Source: Treponema putidum (GTDB lineage: Bacteria; Spirochaetota; Spirochaetia; Treponematales; Treponemataceae). Taken from it: a stretch of DNA of 64,000 nt. The stretch spans positions 1 to 64,000 of the forward strand of contig NZ_CP009228.1 in assembly GCF_000755145.1 (NCBI RefSeq), in the 5' to 3' direction. Position numbers and translations under genes: made by a program. Of the stretch, positions 52,540 to 61,774 are shown piece by piece. A model generated the notes under the pieces. The model had not been told where the DNA came from, searched no databases, and saw nothing but the letters and a program-made list of their open reading frames with translations. Positions within the stretch are counted from its first letter, which is position 1, and every line of letters starts with the position of its first letter.

Positions 52540-53556
52540 ATGGCTAAAGAAGAAGATAAAAATTTCAGTGAAAAAGATGAAGTTATTCTATCCCCGACAC
52601 AACAGATAAGGATCAAATTCAAAAATAACAGACTGGCTATGATAGGCTTTTATATGTTTGTTACGATAGTTCTCCTTGTTGTAGTAACTCATTTCTATAC
52701 CAAGTTCACAGGTTATGATTTTGCAAAAACAGATCCTACAATAAGAAATAATCCGCCCTCTTGGGCTCACCCTTTTGGAACGGACAAGTACGGACGGGAC
52801 ACTTTTATGAGAGTTCTCGAAGGAGGATGGATTTCTTTACAAGTAGGCTTTTTATCCACATTTATGGCAATAACCATAGGCTTAACTATGGGTGCAATCG
52901 CAGGTTTTTTTAGCGGACGGGTAGATAACATCATTATGAGACTTATCGAAATACTTTCCTCATTCCCCTTCTTGGCGATTGCCTATACAATTTCCGCTAT
53001 ATTTAGGGAAGAAGCGCCTGAATTTAGGCTCTATGTAATAGTTATAATTCTAGGCTTTTTAAGCTGGACAGGTTTAGCCCGCTTGATAAGGGGGCAAATC
53101 TTAGCTCTAAGAGAACAGGAATTTATTGTAGCTACAAGAGCTCTTGGCATAAAAAGAAGAAACCAAATTTTACGCCATCTGGTTCCCAATGTATTACCTA
53201 CCGTTGTAGTATCTGCAACTCTCACTTTTGCATCCGCAATTTTAAGTGAAGCTTTCTTGTCATTCTTAAACCTATCGGTAACTGAACCTATCCCGACATG
53301 GGGAGCTCTTTTGTCAAAGGCGGCCGAAAACAGTACCAGCCTTAGAGCCTTTTGGTGGATTTGGATATTCCCCGGCACAATGCTCTTTTTGTTTATAATG
53401 AGTGTCAACCTCATAGGCGAGGGGCTTAGGGATTCTATAGATCCGAAAGCCGAATATACTACCAAAAAACAGCGAAAAGAGGCAAGGGCAAGACGAAAAG
53501 AAGAAAAAATTCTTGCAAAACAGGCTAAGCAAGCAGCAAAGGAGGCGGCTGTATGA
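52540..53556 (+). CDS. oppC: Oligopeptide ABC importer permease OppC
   Basis: A 338-residue permease. After one N-terminal helix comes W-A-H-P-F-G-T-D-K-Y-G-R-D-T-F-M-R (the OppC signature). The EAA loop reads A-T-R-A-L-G-I-K-R-R-N-Q-I-L-R-H-L-V-P. The C-terminal 35 residues are a highly basic Lys/Arg/Ala helix, unusually long for OppC. Its gene overlaps oppD by four bases. Confidence 0.92.
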   Translation: MAKEEDKNFSEKDEVILSPTQQIRIKFKNNRLAMIGFYMFVTIVLLVVVTHFYTKFTGYDFAKTDPTIRNNPPSWAHPFGTDKYGRDTFMRVLEGGWISLQVGFLSTFMAITIGLTMGAIAGFFSGRVDNIIMRLIEILSSFPFLAIAYTISAIFREEAPEFRLYVIVIILGFLSWTGLARLIRGQILALREQEFIVATRALGIKRRNQILRHLVPNVLPTVVVSATLTFASAILSEAFLSFLNLSVTEPIPTWGALLSKAAENSTSLRAFWWIWIFPGTMLFLFIMSVNLIGEGLRDSIDPKAEYTTKKQRKEARARRKEEKILAKQAKQAAKEAAV

Positions 53557-54545
53557 ACAACCCTCTACTTGAAGTTAAAAATTTGCATACATACTTTTTT
53601 ACAAATAAGGGTACGGTAAAGGCTGTCCAAGGTGTAGATTTTACAATCGAAGCCGGTAAAACTTTGGGAATAGTAGGAGAATCAGGTTCCGGTAAGTCCA
53701 TTACTGCTTTTAGTATTCTTAATTTATTGGAATACCCGGGCCGCATTGTTGAAGGCGAAATAATTTTCGGCGGCAAAAATATTGTAAATTTAAACCGGCA
53801 CGAAATAAGAAAGATCAGGGGTAACGATATATCTATGATATTCCAAGAACCCATGACATCTCTTAACCCGGTGCACAGGGTAGGCAGACAACTAAGCGAG
53901 CCTCTTATTCTTCATCAGCACATGTCAAAAAAAGAAGCATGGACTGCTGCTATCGAACTTTTGCGCGAAGTAAAGATTCCTAATCCAGAAAATGTAGTTT
54001 ATAACTATCCCTTTCAGCTTTCGGGAGGAATGAGACAGCGTGTAATGATTGCTATGGCCTTGGCTTGTGAGCCACGTCTTTTAATAGCCGATGAACCTAC
54101 AACGGCCCTTGACGTTACAATACAGGCACAGATATTTAAATTGATGAACGATTTAAAGAAAAAACACAACACTGCTATCATGTTCATAACCCATGACTTA
54201 GGTGCCATTGCGGAATTGGCCGATGATGTTGCCGTAATGTACACAGGCGAAATCGTAGAAAGAGCCTCGGTAGACGTTATCTTTGACAGAAATACACAAT
54301 TTTCTCATCCCTACAAGGAAGGCTTACTTGAATCAATCCCTCTCTTAGATCAAGAAGTAGAATATTTAGCTCAAATTCAAGGAAGTGTGCCTCACCCTCT
54401 TAAACTTCCCAAGGGCTGCAGATTTTCGACAAGGTGCGAGTATGCAACCGAAAAATGCCGAAATGAAAAACCCGAATTGGTTGAAGTTGAAGAAGGACAC
54501 TTGATCAGATGCTTTTATCCTAAATCAGGAGGTAGACATGAGTAA
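53553..54545 (+). CDS. oppD: Oligopeptide ABC importer ATPase OppD
   Basis: A 330-residue ATPase with Walker A G-E-S-G-S-G-K-S (about 43-50), signature L-S-G-G-M-R-Q-R, Walker B L-L-I-A-D-E-P-T-T-A-L-D and switch I-T-H-D-L-G. The C-terminal cysteine motif C-R-F-S-T-R-C-E-Y-A-T-E-K-C is present, and some OppD/DppD relatives bind an iron-sulfur cluster there. It overlaps oppC and oppF by four to eight bases. Confidence 0.94.
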   Translation: MNNPLLEVKNLHTYFFTNKGTVKAVQGVDFTIEAGKTLGIVGESGSGKSITAFSILNLLEYPGRIVEGEIIFGGKNIVNLNRHEIRKIRGNDISMIFQEPMTSLNPVHRVGRQLSEPLILHQHMSKKEAWTAAIELLREVKIPNPENVVYNYPFQLSGGMRQRVMIAMALACEPRLLIADEPTTALDVTIQAQIFKLMNDLKKKHNTAIMFITHDLGAIAELADDVAVMYTGEIVERASVDVIFDRNTQFSHPYKEGLLESIPLLDQEVEYLAQIQGSVPHPLKLPKGCRFSTRCEYATEKCRNEKPELVEVEEGHLIRCFYPKSGGRHE

Positions 54546-55695
54546 TATATTATTGGAAACTCGTGGCCTTAAACAGTATTTTCCTACGGGAAAGAAACGT
54601 AATGAAAAGAAAAGACTTAAAAGAATTGCCGATGAAGCTATTAAACTTTACTCAGGAATGTCTGATACTAAGGTTGACATAAATCAGCTATTGGATGTGT
54701 ATAAAAGCGGTAAAGACCTCAGCAAGGAGCTTAAGGATATGCTTTTTGAGTATGAAACATATTCTGCCTTGCACGGTCAAAACTTGTACGTAATAGCCAA
54801 TGACGGTATAGACCTCGCTATCCATGAAGGAGAAACCGTAGGCCTTGTAGGAGAGTCCGGCTGCGGAAAATCAACTTTAGGCCGCACGATCTTAAAACTT
54901 TACAAGCCCACTGCAGGCGAAATCTTTTTTGAAGGAAAAAACATAACGAATTATACTGTGCCTCAAATGATGCCTTTAAGAAAAAAGATGCAGATTATCT
55001 TCCAAGATCCATATTCTTCTCTTAATCCTAAGATGACTGTAGGACAAATCATAGGCGAGGCCTTGCTTGAGCATGGAATGTTCAAAAAAAATGACCCGGA
55101 ATATGAAAAATACGTAAAGGAGATAATGAATACCTGCGGATTGGCAGACTATATGATTTACAGATACCCTCATGAATTTTCAGGCGGTCAAAGGCAGCGA
55201 ATCGGTATAGCACGAGCCCTTGCCTTAAAACCTAAATTCATAGTATGCGATGAAGCCGTTTCGGCCTTGGACGTATCGATTCAGTCCCAGATCATCAACC
55301 TCCTCAATGACTTGCAAAAAGAATTTCACCTGTCGTACCTGTTTATTTCGCATGACCTTTCGGTTGTAAAACACATAAGCGATAGAATTGGTGTTATGTA
55401 TTTGGGAAATATGGTTGAATTTACCGATAAACACGAAATGTATGCTAATCCTCTTCATCCTTATACAAAGGTTCTTCTTTCAGCCATCCCTGAAACGGAC
55501 TTACAGAAGATGAGGACAAAGAGGCGAATCTTATTGGAAGGAGATATTCCGTCCAACATCATTACGCCCACAGGCTGTAAATTCCATACACGATGCCCAA
55601 TTGCAAAGGATATATGCAAACGCGAAATTCCTCAATTTAAGGAAGAAAAGCCGGGGCATTTTGTAGCCTGTCACTTTAGCGGAGCGGAGCTGTAA
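54538..55695 (+). CDS. oppF: Oligopeptide ABC importer ATPase OppF with an N-terminal insertion
   Basis: A 385-residue ATPase. After the usual first strand (L-K-Q-Y-F-P-T-G, residues 11-18) there is an insertion of about 60 charged, helical residues (about 19-80) before the strand [12 protein letters not shown]. Walker A (G-E-S-G-C-G-K-S-T) therefore sits at 105-113 instead of about 45-60. The rest is standard: signature F-S-G-G-Q-R-Q-R, Walker [13 protein letters not shown] (Ala instead of the commoner Pro after the Glu), H-switch and the C-terminal cysteine motif C-K-F-H-T-R-C. The stop abuts the next small gene. Confidence 0.93.
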   Translation: MSNILLETRGLKQYFPTGKKRNEKKRLKRIADEAIKLYSGMSDTKVDINQLLDVYKSGKDLSKELKDMLFEYETYSALHGQNLYVIANDGIDLAIHEGETVGLVGESGCGKSTLGRTILKLYKPTAGEIFFEGKNITNYTVPQMMPLRKKMQIIFQDPYSSLNPKMTVGQIIGEALLEHGMFKKNDPEYEKYVKEIMNTCGLADYMIYRYPHEFSGGQRQRIGIARALALKPKFIVCDEAVSALDVSIQSQIINLLNDLQKEFHLSYLFISHDLSVVKHISDRIGVMYLGNMVEFTDKHEMYANPLHPYTKVLLSAIPETDLQKMRTKRRILLEGDIPSNIITPTGCKFHTRCPIAKDICKREIPQFKEEKPGHFVACHFSGAEL

Positions 55696-55904
55696 TGTTT
55701 TTTAGAAACGATGAAGATAGTTTAAAATCCGGTAAACGGAAAGCTATAGAAGAAATGGAAGAATTGAATGAGCTTAGGGAAAATCAGCCTCTCGAAAAAG
55801 GGGATGTTCCGGCCTTGATAATAGCGGCTATTACAACCTTGCTGCCTATCGGAGCCATAATTGTATTAGCCTATTATCTGATATCAATGTTCATCTTCGG
55901 CTAG
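55695..55904 (+). CDS. Small single-helix membrane protein ending the opp operon
   Basis: A 69-residue protein. The first 40 residues are highly charged (E-E-M-E-E-L-N-E-L-R-E). A hydrophobic helix occupies about residues 41-68, so it is probably a tail-anchored or single-pass protein. Its start overlaps the oppF stop (TAATG), and an intrinsic terminator follows, so it clearly belongs to the opp transcript. I recognise no family. It could be an accessory subunit of the transporter. Confidence 0.65.
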   Translation: MFFRNDEDSLKSGKRKAIEEMEELNELRENQPLEKGDVPALIIAAITTLLPIGAIIVLAYYLISMFIFG

Positions 55905-55914
55905 ACACTTAAAC

Positions 55915-55951
55915 AAAAGGGATGTTCCTTTATGGATCATCCCTTTTTTAA
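55915..55951 (+). terminator. Intrinsic terminator of the opp operon
   Basis: AAAAGGGATG pairs with CATCCCTTTT, followed by a T-run, 11 bases after the small membrane protein gene. Confidence 0.85.
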
Positions 55952-55991
55952 TTTAATGACATAAGGATTATAAAATATAATTTTCTGAACC

Positions 55992-56020
55992 TTGAAAAAA
56001 TATATAAAAAGTACTAGAAT
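55992..56020 (+). promoter_or_regulatory. Promoter of the flavodoxin-type pair
   Basis: TTGAAA (55992-55997), a 17-bp spacer and TAGAAT (56015-56020). Confidence 0.6.
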
Positions 56021-56086
56021 TGTTGAAAGGTTTTGCATAACTGATTGAAATAGACAAAATCATGTTTATTTTAGGAGTAGATGGCA

Positions 56087-56575
56087 ATGAAACTTATTAT
56101 AACCGACATTGAAAATTTTAATATTCCGATAAAAGGCGAATACAAGATCATACAACCTAATAAAAAAATCCACCACTGTATCGGCTGTTTCGGGTGCTGG
56201 ATAAAAACTCCGGGGAAATGTGTCATCCATGACGGTTATGAAAAAACAGGTATCGACATGGGAAACTGCTCGGAATTAATTTTAGTCAGCCGCTGTTATT
56301 ACGGCAGCATAAGTCCTTTTGTAAAAAAGGTACAAGATCGGGCACTTTCTTACATCCATCCGGACTTTGTTATTCGGAAAGGAAAAATGCATCATAAAAG
56401 AAGATATAACAATATCATTACAATGTCATCCCACCTTTATGGTGAAAATATTACCGATATAGAAAAGAAAACTGCCGAAGAACTGTTAAAAGCCAACGCA
56501 GATAATTACGATGCTTTAGTAAAAGGAGTTTACTTCTATAAAGATGCAAAAGAATTGGAAGGTGTTTTTTTATGA
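56087..56575 (+). CDS. Flavodoxin-fold protein with an iron-sulfur-flavoprotein-like cysteine cluster
   Basis: A 162-residue protein. I start it at 56087 because AGGAG is nine bases upstream of that ATG, but only three from the alternative at 56081. The motif C-I-G-C-F-G-C-W-I-K-T-P-G-K-C (about residues 30-44) gives C-x2-C-x2-C-x7-C, the compact pattern that binds a 4Fe-4S cluster in iron-sulfur flavoproteins. Later S-R-C-Y-Y-G-S-I-S and P-x-V-K-K-V-Q-D-R match the NADPH-dependent FMN-reductase-like fold. The usual N-terminal G-S-P/R phosphate loop is missing here but present in the next protein, with which it overlaps (ATGA). Confidence 0.75.
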   Translation: MKLIITDIENFNIPIKGEYKIIQPNKKIHHCIGCFGCWIKTPGKCVIHDGYEKTGIDMGNCSELILVSRCYYGSISPFVKKVQDRALSYIHPDFVIRKGKMHHKRRYNNIITMSSHLYGENITDIEKKTAEELLKANADNYDALVKGVYFYKDAKELEGVFL

Positions 56576-57207
56576 AAATTGCGTTAATCAATGGGAGCCC
56601 GAAAACAAAAAATAGTGCGAGCGGAATCCTTTTAGAAGATTTAAAAAAATATTTGGAAAAAAATGCAGAAGTAGTAAATTTCGAACTTCATTTATCGGAG
56701 ATTCCCAAAGAAGTAATTGAAGAATTAAAAAAGATAGATACATGGGTATTTGCCTACCCTCTTTATGTGGATGGAATTCCGGGACATCTCCTGTCTTGCT
56801 TAATTCAATTGGAAGAAGCATCTATACACAAGTCTGATCTACATATTTACGGAATAGTGAATTGCGGTTTTTATGAAGGGATACATGGAAAATTAGCATT
56901 ACAAATTTTAGAAAATTGGTGCTTAAAAGCCGGTTTTATATGGGGCGGAGGTATCGGAGTCGGATGCGGAGGTGCCTTGGTAGGGATGCCTAAAACAGCT
57001 GCAGGGCATGGTCCAAAAGCAGCAATTGACAAGGCTATTGCAAAACTTTCGGATATCATTATAAAGGGAGAAATACAAAAAAATAATTATGTATCCCTTG
57101 CCTTTCCGCGTTTTTTATATAAAATTGTCGGGCAGATGAGATGGAGAAAGTTGATTAAGGCAAATGGCGGAAAAGCAAAGGACTTAGGGAAAAAATATAG
57201 TGAGTAA
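56572..57207 (+). CDS. NAD(P)H-dependent oxidoreductase of the flavodoxin family
   Basis: A 211-residue protein. The N-terminus I-A-L-I-N-G-S-P-K-T-K-N-S (residues 3-15) is the FMN phosphate-binding loop. F-A-Y-P-L-Y-V-D-G-I-P (about 59-69) and N-C-G-F-Y-E-G (about 97-103) fit the isoalloxazine-contacting loops. G-G-G-I-G-V-G-C-G-G is glycine-rich and unusual. It should be an FMN-dependent reductase. It overlaps the preceding iron-sulfur protein gene, so the two may work together as an electron-transfer pair. A terminator follows. Confidence 0.8.
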   Translation: MKIALINGSPKTKNSASGILLEDLKKYLEKNAEVVNFELHLSEIPKEVIEELKKIDTWVFAYPLYVDGIPGHLLSCLIQLEEASIHKSDLHIYGIVNCGFYEGIHGKLALQILENWCLKAGFIWGGGIGVGCGGALVGMPKTAAGHGPKAAIDKAIAKLSDIIIKGEIQKNNYVSLAFPRFLYKIVGQMRWRKLIKANGGKAKDLGKKYSE

Positions 57208-57239
57208 AACAAACGGCTATTTTAAGCAAGTACCATACC

Positions 57240-57278
57240 AATCTTTACCGTTGTTAAAAACAACAGTAAAGATTTTAT
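57240..57278 (+). terminator. Terminator between the flavodoxin pair and metG
   Basis: 57240-57255 pairs with 57259-57274 with one mismatch, followed by TTATT. It lies between convergent genes. Confidence 0.75.
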
Positions 57279-57299
57279 TCTGAAAAACCTGTAATCGGC

Positions 57300-59681
57300 C
57301 TAGCCTGCTTCTCCGGTTTTTACCTTTTCAAGCTTCATTTCTTTTCCGGCAACCAAGAGCTTTTTACCCTCAATTTTTGGAATATAATCTTCTATTAATA
57401 TGGGAGCGGCAAAGAAAGTATCTGCATCTATCGCTGCCGGTTTTTGTGCGTAAAAGGCTTTTACGGCCTCAGGGTCGAAAGAATCGGCATCGCCTTCAAG
57501 GATTACGGGCGTTCCGGGAGCAGCCCACGGAGCTTGAAGAAGCTCAACATGTTCTTTTTCTTCTTCATCATACCAGCTTGCCGCCAAAAGCATACCTTTC
57601 GATTCGATTCCGCGCATTTTCCTAGGTTTTAGGTTGTCTGCAATTATGACGGTTTTTCCCAATATTTCATCTTCCTTCAAAAATGGCACAAGACCTGAAA
57701 GGATTGTTCTTTCTTCGCCGGAGCCGTCATCAAGCTTTTCGATGTAAAGCTTGTCGGCATCGGGATGTCTTTCGACGGATATAATCTTGGCGGTTTTTAA
57801 GGCAATCTTTTTTGAAAAAAGCTCGGCCGGGGAGAGTTTAACTTCCGGCTTTGCAGAAGAAGCTGCTGCATCGGACTTTGAAGAACCGCCGTCCTTACAA
57901 GCTGAACAGCCTTTTTCCGATTTTTTTCTGTCCTTTTGACTTCCCGAATAACGTTCACGATAGGCATCGATGACCTTGTTGTCGAGGGTCTTAAAGATGA
58001 TTACGGGGTTTTCTACCGTTTTAAGCCCTTCCCTTTCGCCTAAATTTTTCCATGAAAGGAAGACTCCTTCCGGCCTATTAAATTGCGGGGCATTACCGTC
58101 AAAGATATTTCCCGACCAAATCTTTTGTCCGAAAAAGCCTGCGGCCTGATCGGCGTATTGGGGCATGTAGGGATGAATTAAAATTAAAATATCCTTTATA
58201 AGATAGCAAAGCTCGGACATAAGGGCTTCGGCATATTCAGGATCGGTTTCGCGCCTCTTCCAAGGCTCTCCATCTTGAAAGGCCTTGTTTGCAACTGAGG
58301 AAAGGGCAAAGGCTTCATGGAAGGAATCTCTAAGCTCGGCCCAGTCGGAAAGCTCCGTTATCTTTTTGAAGCTTGCAGAGGCGGCATCTCTTAAAGATTT
58401 TACCATGCTCTTTATGTCTTCACGATCTGATTTTGCCCCGTCAACTTGAGGTATTTTACCATCATAATAGCGGTGAATAAAGGTGGCAGTCCTGTTTACA
58501 AGATTGCAGAGGTTTCCGATAAGCTCGCTGTTTACCCTCTCCTGAAAATCCTTCCATGTAAACTGGGTGTCGTTCTTTTCGGGGCGGTTATAAAAGATGT
58601 AGAATCTCCACATATCGGCAGGGATACCCGATTCTTTGGCATCGTTTCCGAAAACGCCAACTCCCTTCGACTTTGAAAATTTTCCGTTCTCGTAATTAAG
58701 GTACTCGGTGCCGGACATGTGAAAGAGTTTTGTCCAATTTTTTCCGGAACCTATGAGAGAACAGGGGAAGATTACCGTATGGAAGGGAATATTATCTTTT
58801 CCGATAAACTGAAAAAGCTCTACATCATTTTGGTCAAGCCACCATGCCTTCCAATCCTTTCCGGCAAGGTCTGCCCAGCACTTTGTTATCGAAATATAGC
58901 CTATTGGAGCATCGAACCATACATAAAAAACCTTGTCTTCAAAGCCTTTTTTGGGCACGGGGATTCCCCATTTAAGGTCCCTTGTGATAGCCCTTTCTTG
59001 AAGGCCGTCCCTAAGCCAGCTTTTTGACATTTGCAGGGCATTGTTTGACCATCTTCCCTCCTCTGCTGTCTTAGGCATCCACTTTTCATACTCAGGTACG
59101 ATTTTGGGGAGGTTTATATAAAGATGGGTTGTAGAGCGCACTTCGGGAGAAGCCCCGCAAGAAGAACAACGGGGTTCTTTTAAATCGGTAGGATCTAAAA
59201 GTTTTCCGCAATGCTCGCACTGGTCGCCCCTTGCTCCGTCATAGGAACATGAAGGACAGGTACCCAATACATAGCGGTCAGCCAAAAAACGCTTACAGGA
59301 TGGGCAGTAAAGCTGTTCTACAGTATGCTCGGTAATGTAGCCGTTTTTATCGAGGTCATTAAAAATACCCTGAGTTATTTCGCTCTGCTGCGGTGTAGAA
59401 GTTCTTCCAAAATAGTCGAAAGCAATATTAAACCAATTGTAAATTTCAGCATGAATTGCATGATAGAATGAGCATAGCTCTTCGGGGCTCTTTTTTTCTT
59501 CGAGAGCCTTTGTCTCGGTAGCGGTTCCGTATTCATCGGTGCCGCAAATATAAAGAGTTTCATATTCTTTTAAGCGGCAAAAGCGCGCAAATACATCAGC
59601 GGATAATACTTGAATTAAGTTTCCCAAATGGGGAAAATTGTTTACATATGGCAAAGCCGAGGTTACTAATTTTCGTTTCAT
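57300..59681 (-). CDS. metG: Methionyl-tRNA synthetase
   Basis: A class I synthetase of 793 residues. The HIGH-type motif is P-Y-V-N-N-F-P-H-L-G-N (about 11-21). The zinc domain has four C-x2-C knuckles (about residues 125-180). The KMSKS motif appears as K-F-S-K-S (about 338). A Ser/Ala/Lys linker with G-C-S-A-C-K leads to a C-terminal EMAP/Trbp tRNA-binding domain (T-A-K-I-I-S-V-E-R-H-P-D-A-D-K-L-Y) and a further 60-residue extension of unclear role. The ATG has no Shine-Dalgarno and lies seven bases after a -10 box, predicting a nearly leaderless mRNA. Confidence 0.95.
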   Translation of the reverse strand: MKRKLVTSALPYVNNFPHLGNLIQVLSADVFARFCRLKEYETLYICGTDEYGTATETKALEEKKSPEELCSFYHAIHAEIYNWFNIAFDYFGRTSTPQQSEITQGIFNDLDKNGYITEHTVEQLYCPSCKRFLADRYVLGTCPSCSYDGARGDQCEHCGKLLDPTDLKEPRCSSCGASPEVRSTTHLYINLPKIVPEYEKWMPKTAEEGRWSNNALQMSKSWLRDGLQERAITRDLKWGIPVPKKGFEDKVFYVWFDAPIGYISITKCWADLAGKDWKAWWLDQNDVELFQFIGKDNIPFHTVIFPCSLIGSGKNWTKLFHMSGTEYLNYENGKFSKSKGVGVFGNDAKESGIPADMWRFYIFYNRPEKNDTQFTWKDFQERVNSELIGNLCNLVNRTATFIHRYYDGKIPQVDGAKSDREDIKSMVKSLRDAASASFKKITELSDWAELRDSFHEAFALSSVANKAFQDGEPWKRRETDPEYAEALMSELCYLIKDILILIHPYMPQYADQAAGFFGQKIWSGNIFDGNAPQFNRPEGVFLSWKNLGEREGLKTVENPVIIFKTLDNKVIDAYRERYSGSQKDRKKSEKGCSACKDGGSSKSDAAASSAKPEVKLSPAELFSKKIALKTAKIISVERHPDADKLYIEKLDDGSGEERTILSGLVPFLKEDEILGKTVIIADNLKPRKMRGIESKGMLLAASWYDEEEKEHVELLQAPWAAPGTPVILEGDADSFDPEAVKAFYAQKPAAIDADTFFAAPILIEDYIPKIEGKKLLVAGKEMKLEKVKTGEAG

Positions 59682-59688
59682 AGAAATG

Positions 59689-59717
59689 ATTATGAATTAT
59701 TATTAAAAAAAAATCAA
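59689..59717 (-). promoter_or_regulatory. metG promoter, near-leaderless
   Basis: On the minus strand TTGATT (59712-59717), a 17-bp spacer, CATAAT (59689-59694) and seven bases to the ATG. Confidence 0.5.
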
Positions 59718-59762
59718 CTACCCGCATTAGCTTGCAAGCTTAGTTTTATCTATAAGGAGGTA

Positions 59763-59851
59763 CGGAAGAGGCAGGAATCGAACCTGCCATTGCGAATTAT
59801 GCAACCTACGGTTTTGAAGACCGCGGGAGCCACCAGACCCCATCTGCTTCC
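59763..59851 (-). tRNA. selC: tRNA-Sec (anticodon TCA)
   Basis: An 89-nt molecule. The anticodon loop CTTCAAA sits in a 5-bp stem, the long variable arm has TTGC/GCAA, and the T-arm is GCAGG-TTCGATT-CCTGC. The acceptor starts GGAAG and ends CTTCC plus G. Two pairs near the inner end of the expected 8-bp acceptor (C-T and A-C) are mismatched. CCA is not encoded. It decodes UGA, including that in selD. Confidence 0.92.
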
Positions 59852-59857
59852 GCAAGG

Positions 59858-59886
59858 ACTATACACAAAATCGGAGTTTTTGTCTA
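59858..59886 (-). promoter_or_regulatory. Dedicated promoter of tRNA-Sec
   Basis: On the minus strand TAGACA (59881-59886), a 17-bp spacer, TATAGT (59858-59863) and six bases to G1 of the tRNA. The predicted +1 is the mature 5' end. The TAG of the -35 is also the stop codon of the upstream ABC gene. Confidence 0.65.
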
Positions 59887-61774
59887 GGGGTGATTTTGAT
59901 AATACTGTGCTTGGGCGTTCCACAATTTACTGTAAAGGCCGGCTTCCGCTAAAAGTTCTTCGTGGCTGCCTTCTTGGACTATGCTACCGGCGTCAAAAAC
60001 CAAAATATGGGAACAAAACCTACAGGAAGAAAGGCGGTGCGAAATATAAAGGGAAGTTTTGTTCTTTACAAGGCTATCGAATTTGGAGTAGATTTCGGCT
60101 TCGGCAATTGGGTCGAGGGCGGCTGTAGGTTCGTCCAAGATTATAAAAGGAGAATCCTTATAAAGAGCTCGAGCTATTGCAATCTTTTGCCCTTCCCCGC
60201 CTGAAATGTTTACGCCATCATCATCGAAGTTTTTATAAAGATAAGTTTTTTCCGCATTTTTAAATTTAGAAAGATCGAGGCCGGTATTTTTTAGAACCTC
60301 CAAGACCTTGAGTTTATCGTAAACCTGCCCGCCTGAAATGTTTTGGGCAAGAGGAAGGGCAAGGAGTTTAAAATCCTGAAAAACTACGGAAAAAAGGTTT
60401 AGGTATTCTTTATAGTCATATTCTTTTATATTTTTTCCGTTAAAAAGAATTTCGCCTTCTACCGGGTCATAGAGACGGCAGAGGAGTTTTACAAATGTAG
60501 TCTTACCGCTCCCGTTTTTACCGACTACGGCAAGCCGCTCGCCCTGCCTTAAAGTAAGGTTTAAATTCTTTAAAACGGTTTTTTCGGAATCGGGATAAGC
60601 AAAGGAAACGTTTTTAAATTCTATTAACGGCTCTTTAAGAGCCGGAGCATCATTTTTTTTGATAGCTGACCTGAGCCTTGTTCATGCACATTCCGTTTTT
60701 TATATCCAAGAAGTCAAACACATCCTTTAAAAATTCCCTATTGTTTTTTGCCTCTCCTGCAATCGTAAAAATTTCGGTGAGGGCGGAAGAAAGGGCTGTG
60801 ATGCTTGCCGCATATTGCATTAGGTTTCCAGCAGGGAAGGCACCTCCTAAGGCCTTCAGCCCAACAAAACCGTAAATGACTATTAAAAGAGAGGTAGAAA
60901 TAAAGGCCGATAAAAAAGCAAAAAAGCCCATCTCTTTTTTAGCATATTGCGAAACCCTTCCGCCCGGCATAAAAATATTATTGGAAGACCTTATTGTGCT
61001 GCCCTCCCCCTGCTGGCCGTAGATACGCACATCCATTGCACGATTTTTTTCGTTAAAGAGCCTAAAGAAAAAACTAAACACTCTGTTTCCCTCTGTGGCA
61101 TCCTCCGAAACAATTGCCCAATAGGAATCGGACATTGTTTGAAGTTTTGCAGGAATAAGGATTAAAAGCACGATGCTAAAAAGAATTACAAAGATAAACA
61201 AAGGATTATTTAAAAAGGCCAATTCAGCGCTTTGAACCTTAAAGCTAAAAAGGCTTATGCTCAATGCGGCCGAAGTAATAACGGAAGTAATATGGGTAGA
61301 ACATCTTGTATAAACCCAAATGATTTTTTCCAAGCCCCAGCCCCCGTAATTTGTATTTTGCCATATCCTTGTATAAACCTCATTTGTTTTTGCGGATTCA
61401 ACATCTTGAAAGTCCATGCTTAAAAACTTTTGAACATAGATATCTTGCAGTTTATAATCAACGCTCCGGCCTTCATAGTTTGCCCATCTTTTAAATAAGG
61501 AAGAAACGAACATGCAGACAGCCGTTAAAATAAGAGAGAGTAAAACCAAACTTTTGATTTTTGATAAATCTCCTTTCCCCGAATAAATTAAAACAAGCTC
61601 GTTTATAATTCTTGCCGAAAAGAAAATGCCTATAAAGGGCAAAAGGCTTGTAAAAACTTTTTCTCCAAGCACGGAAATAAAAAACAAAGGAGCCTTTTTA
61701 AAGAGAAGCAAAAAAGCCCGCCGATTCAAGCCCTTGTTATGTCTTTTTTGATTATATCCTTTTTCAGTTTTCAT
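59884..61774 (-). pseudogene. ABC exporter subunit (permease-ATPase) interrupted by a poly-A frameshift
   Basis: The first frame (61774 to 60650) encodes the membrane domain of about 374 residues and stops in a TGA just after a run of eight A (plus-strand T-run 60653-60660). With seven A the frame continues without stops to 59884 and encodes a complete ATPase: N-V-S-F-A-Y-P, Walker A G-K-N-G-S-G-K-T-T, signature I-S-G-G-E-G-Q-K, Walker B F-I-I-L-D-E-P-T and I-S-H-R-L. The full protein would have about 630 residues, matching its neighbour at 61774-63588. It may be a true pseudogene, a phase-variable gene, a slippage-expressed gene or a sequencing error. Confidence 0.85.
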
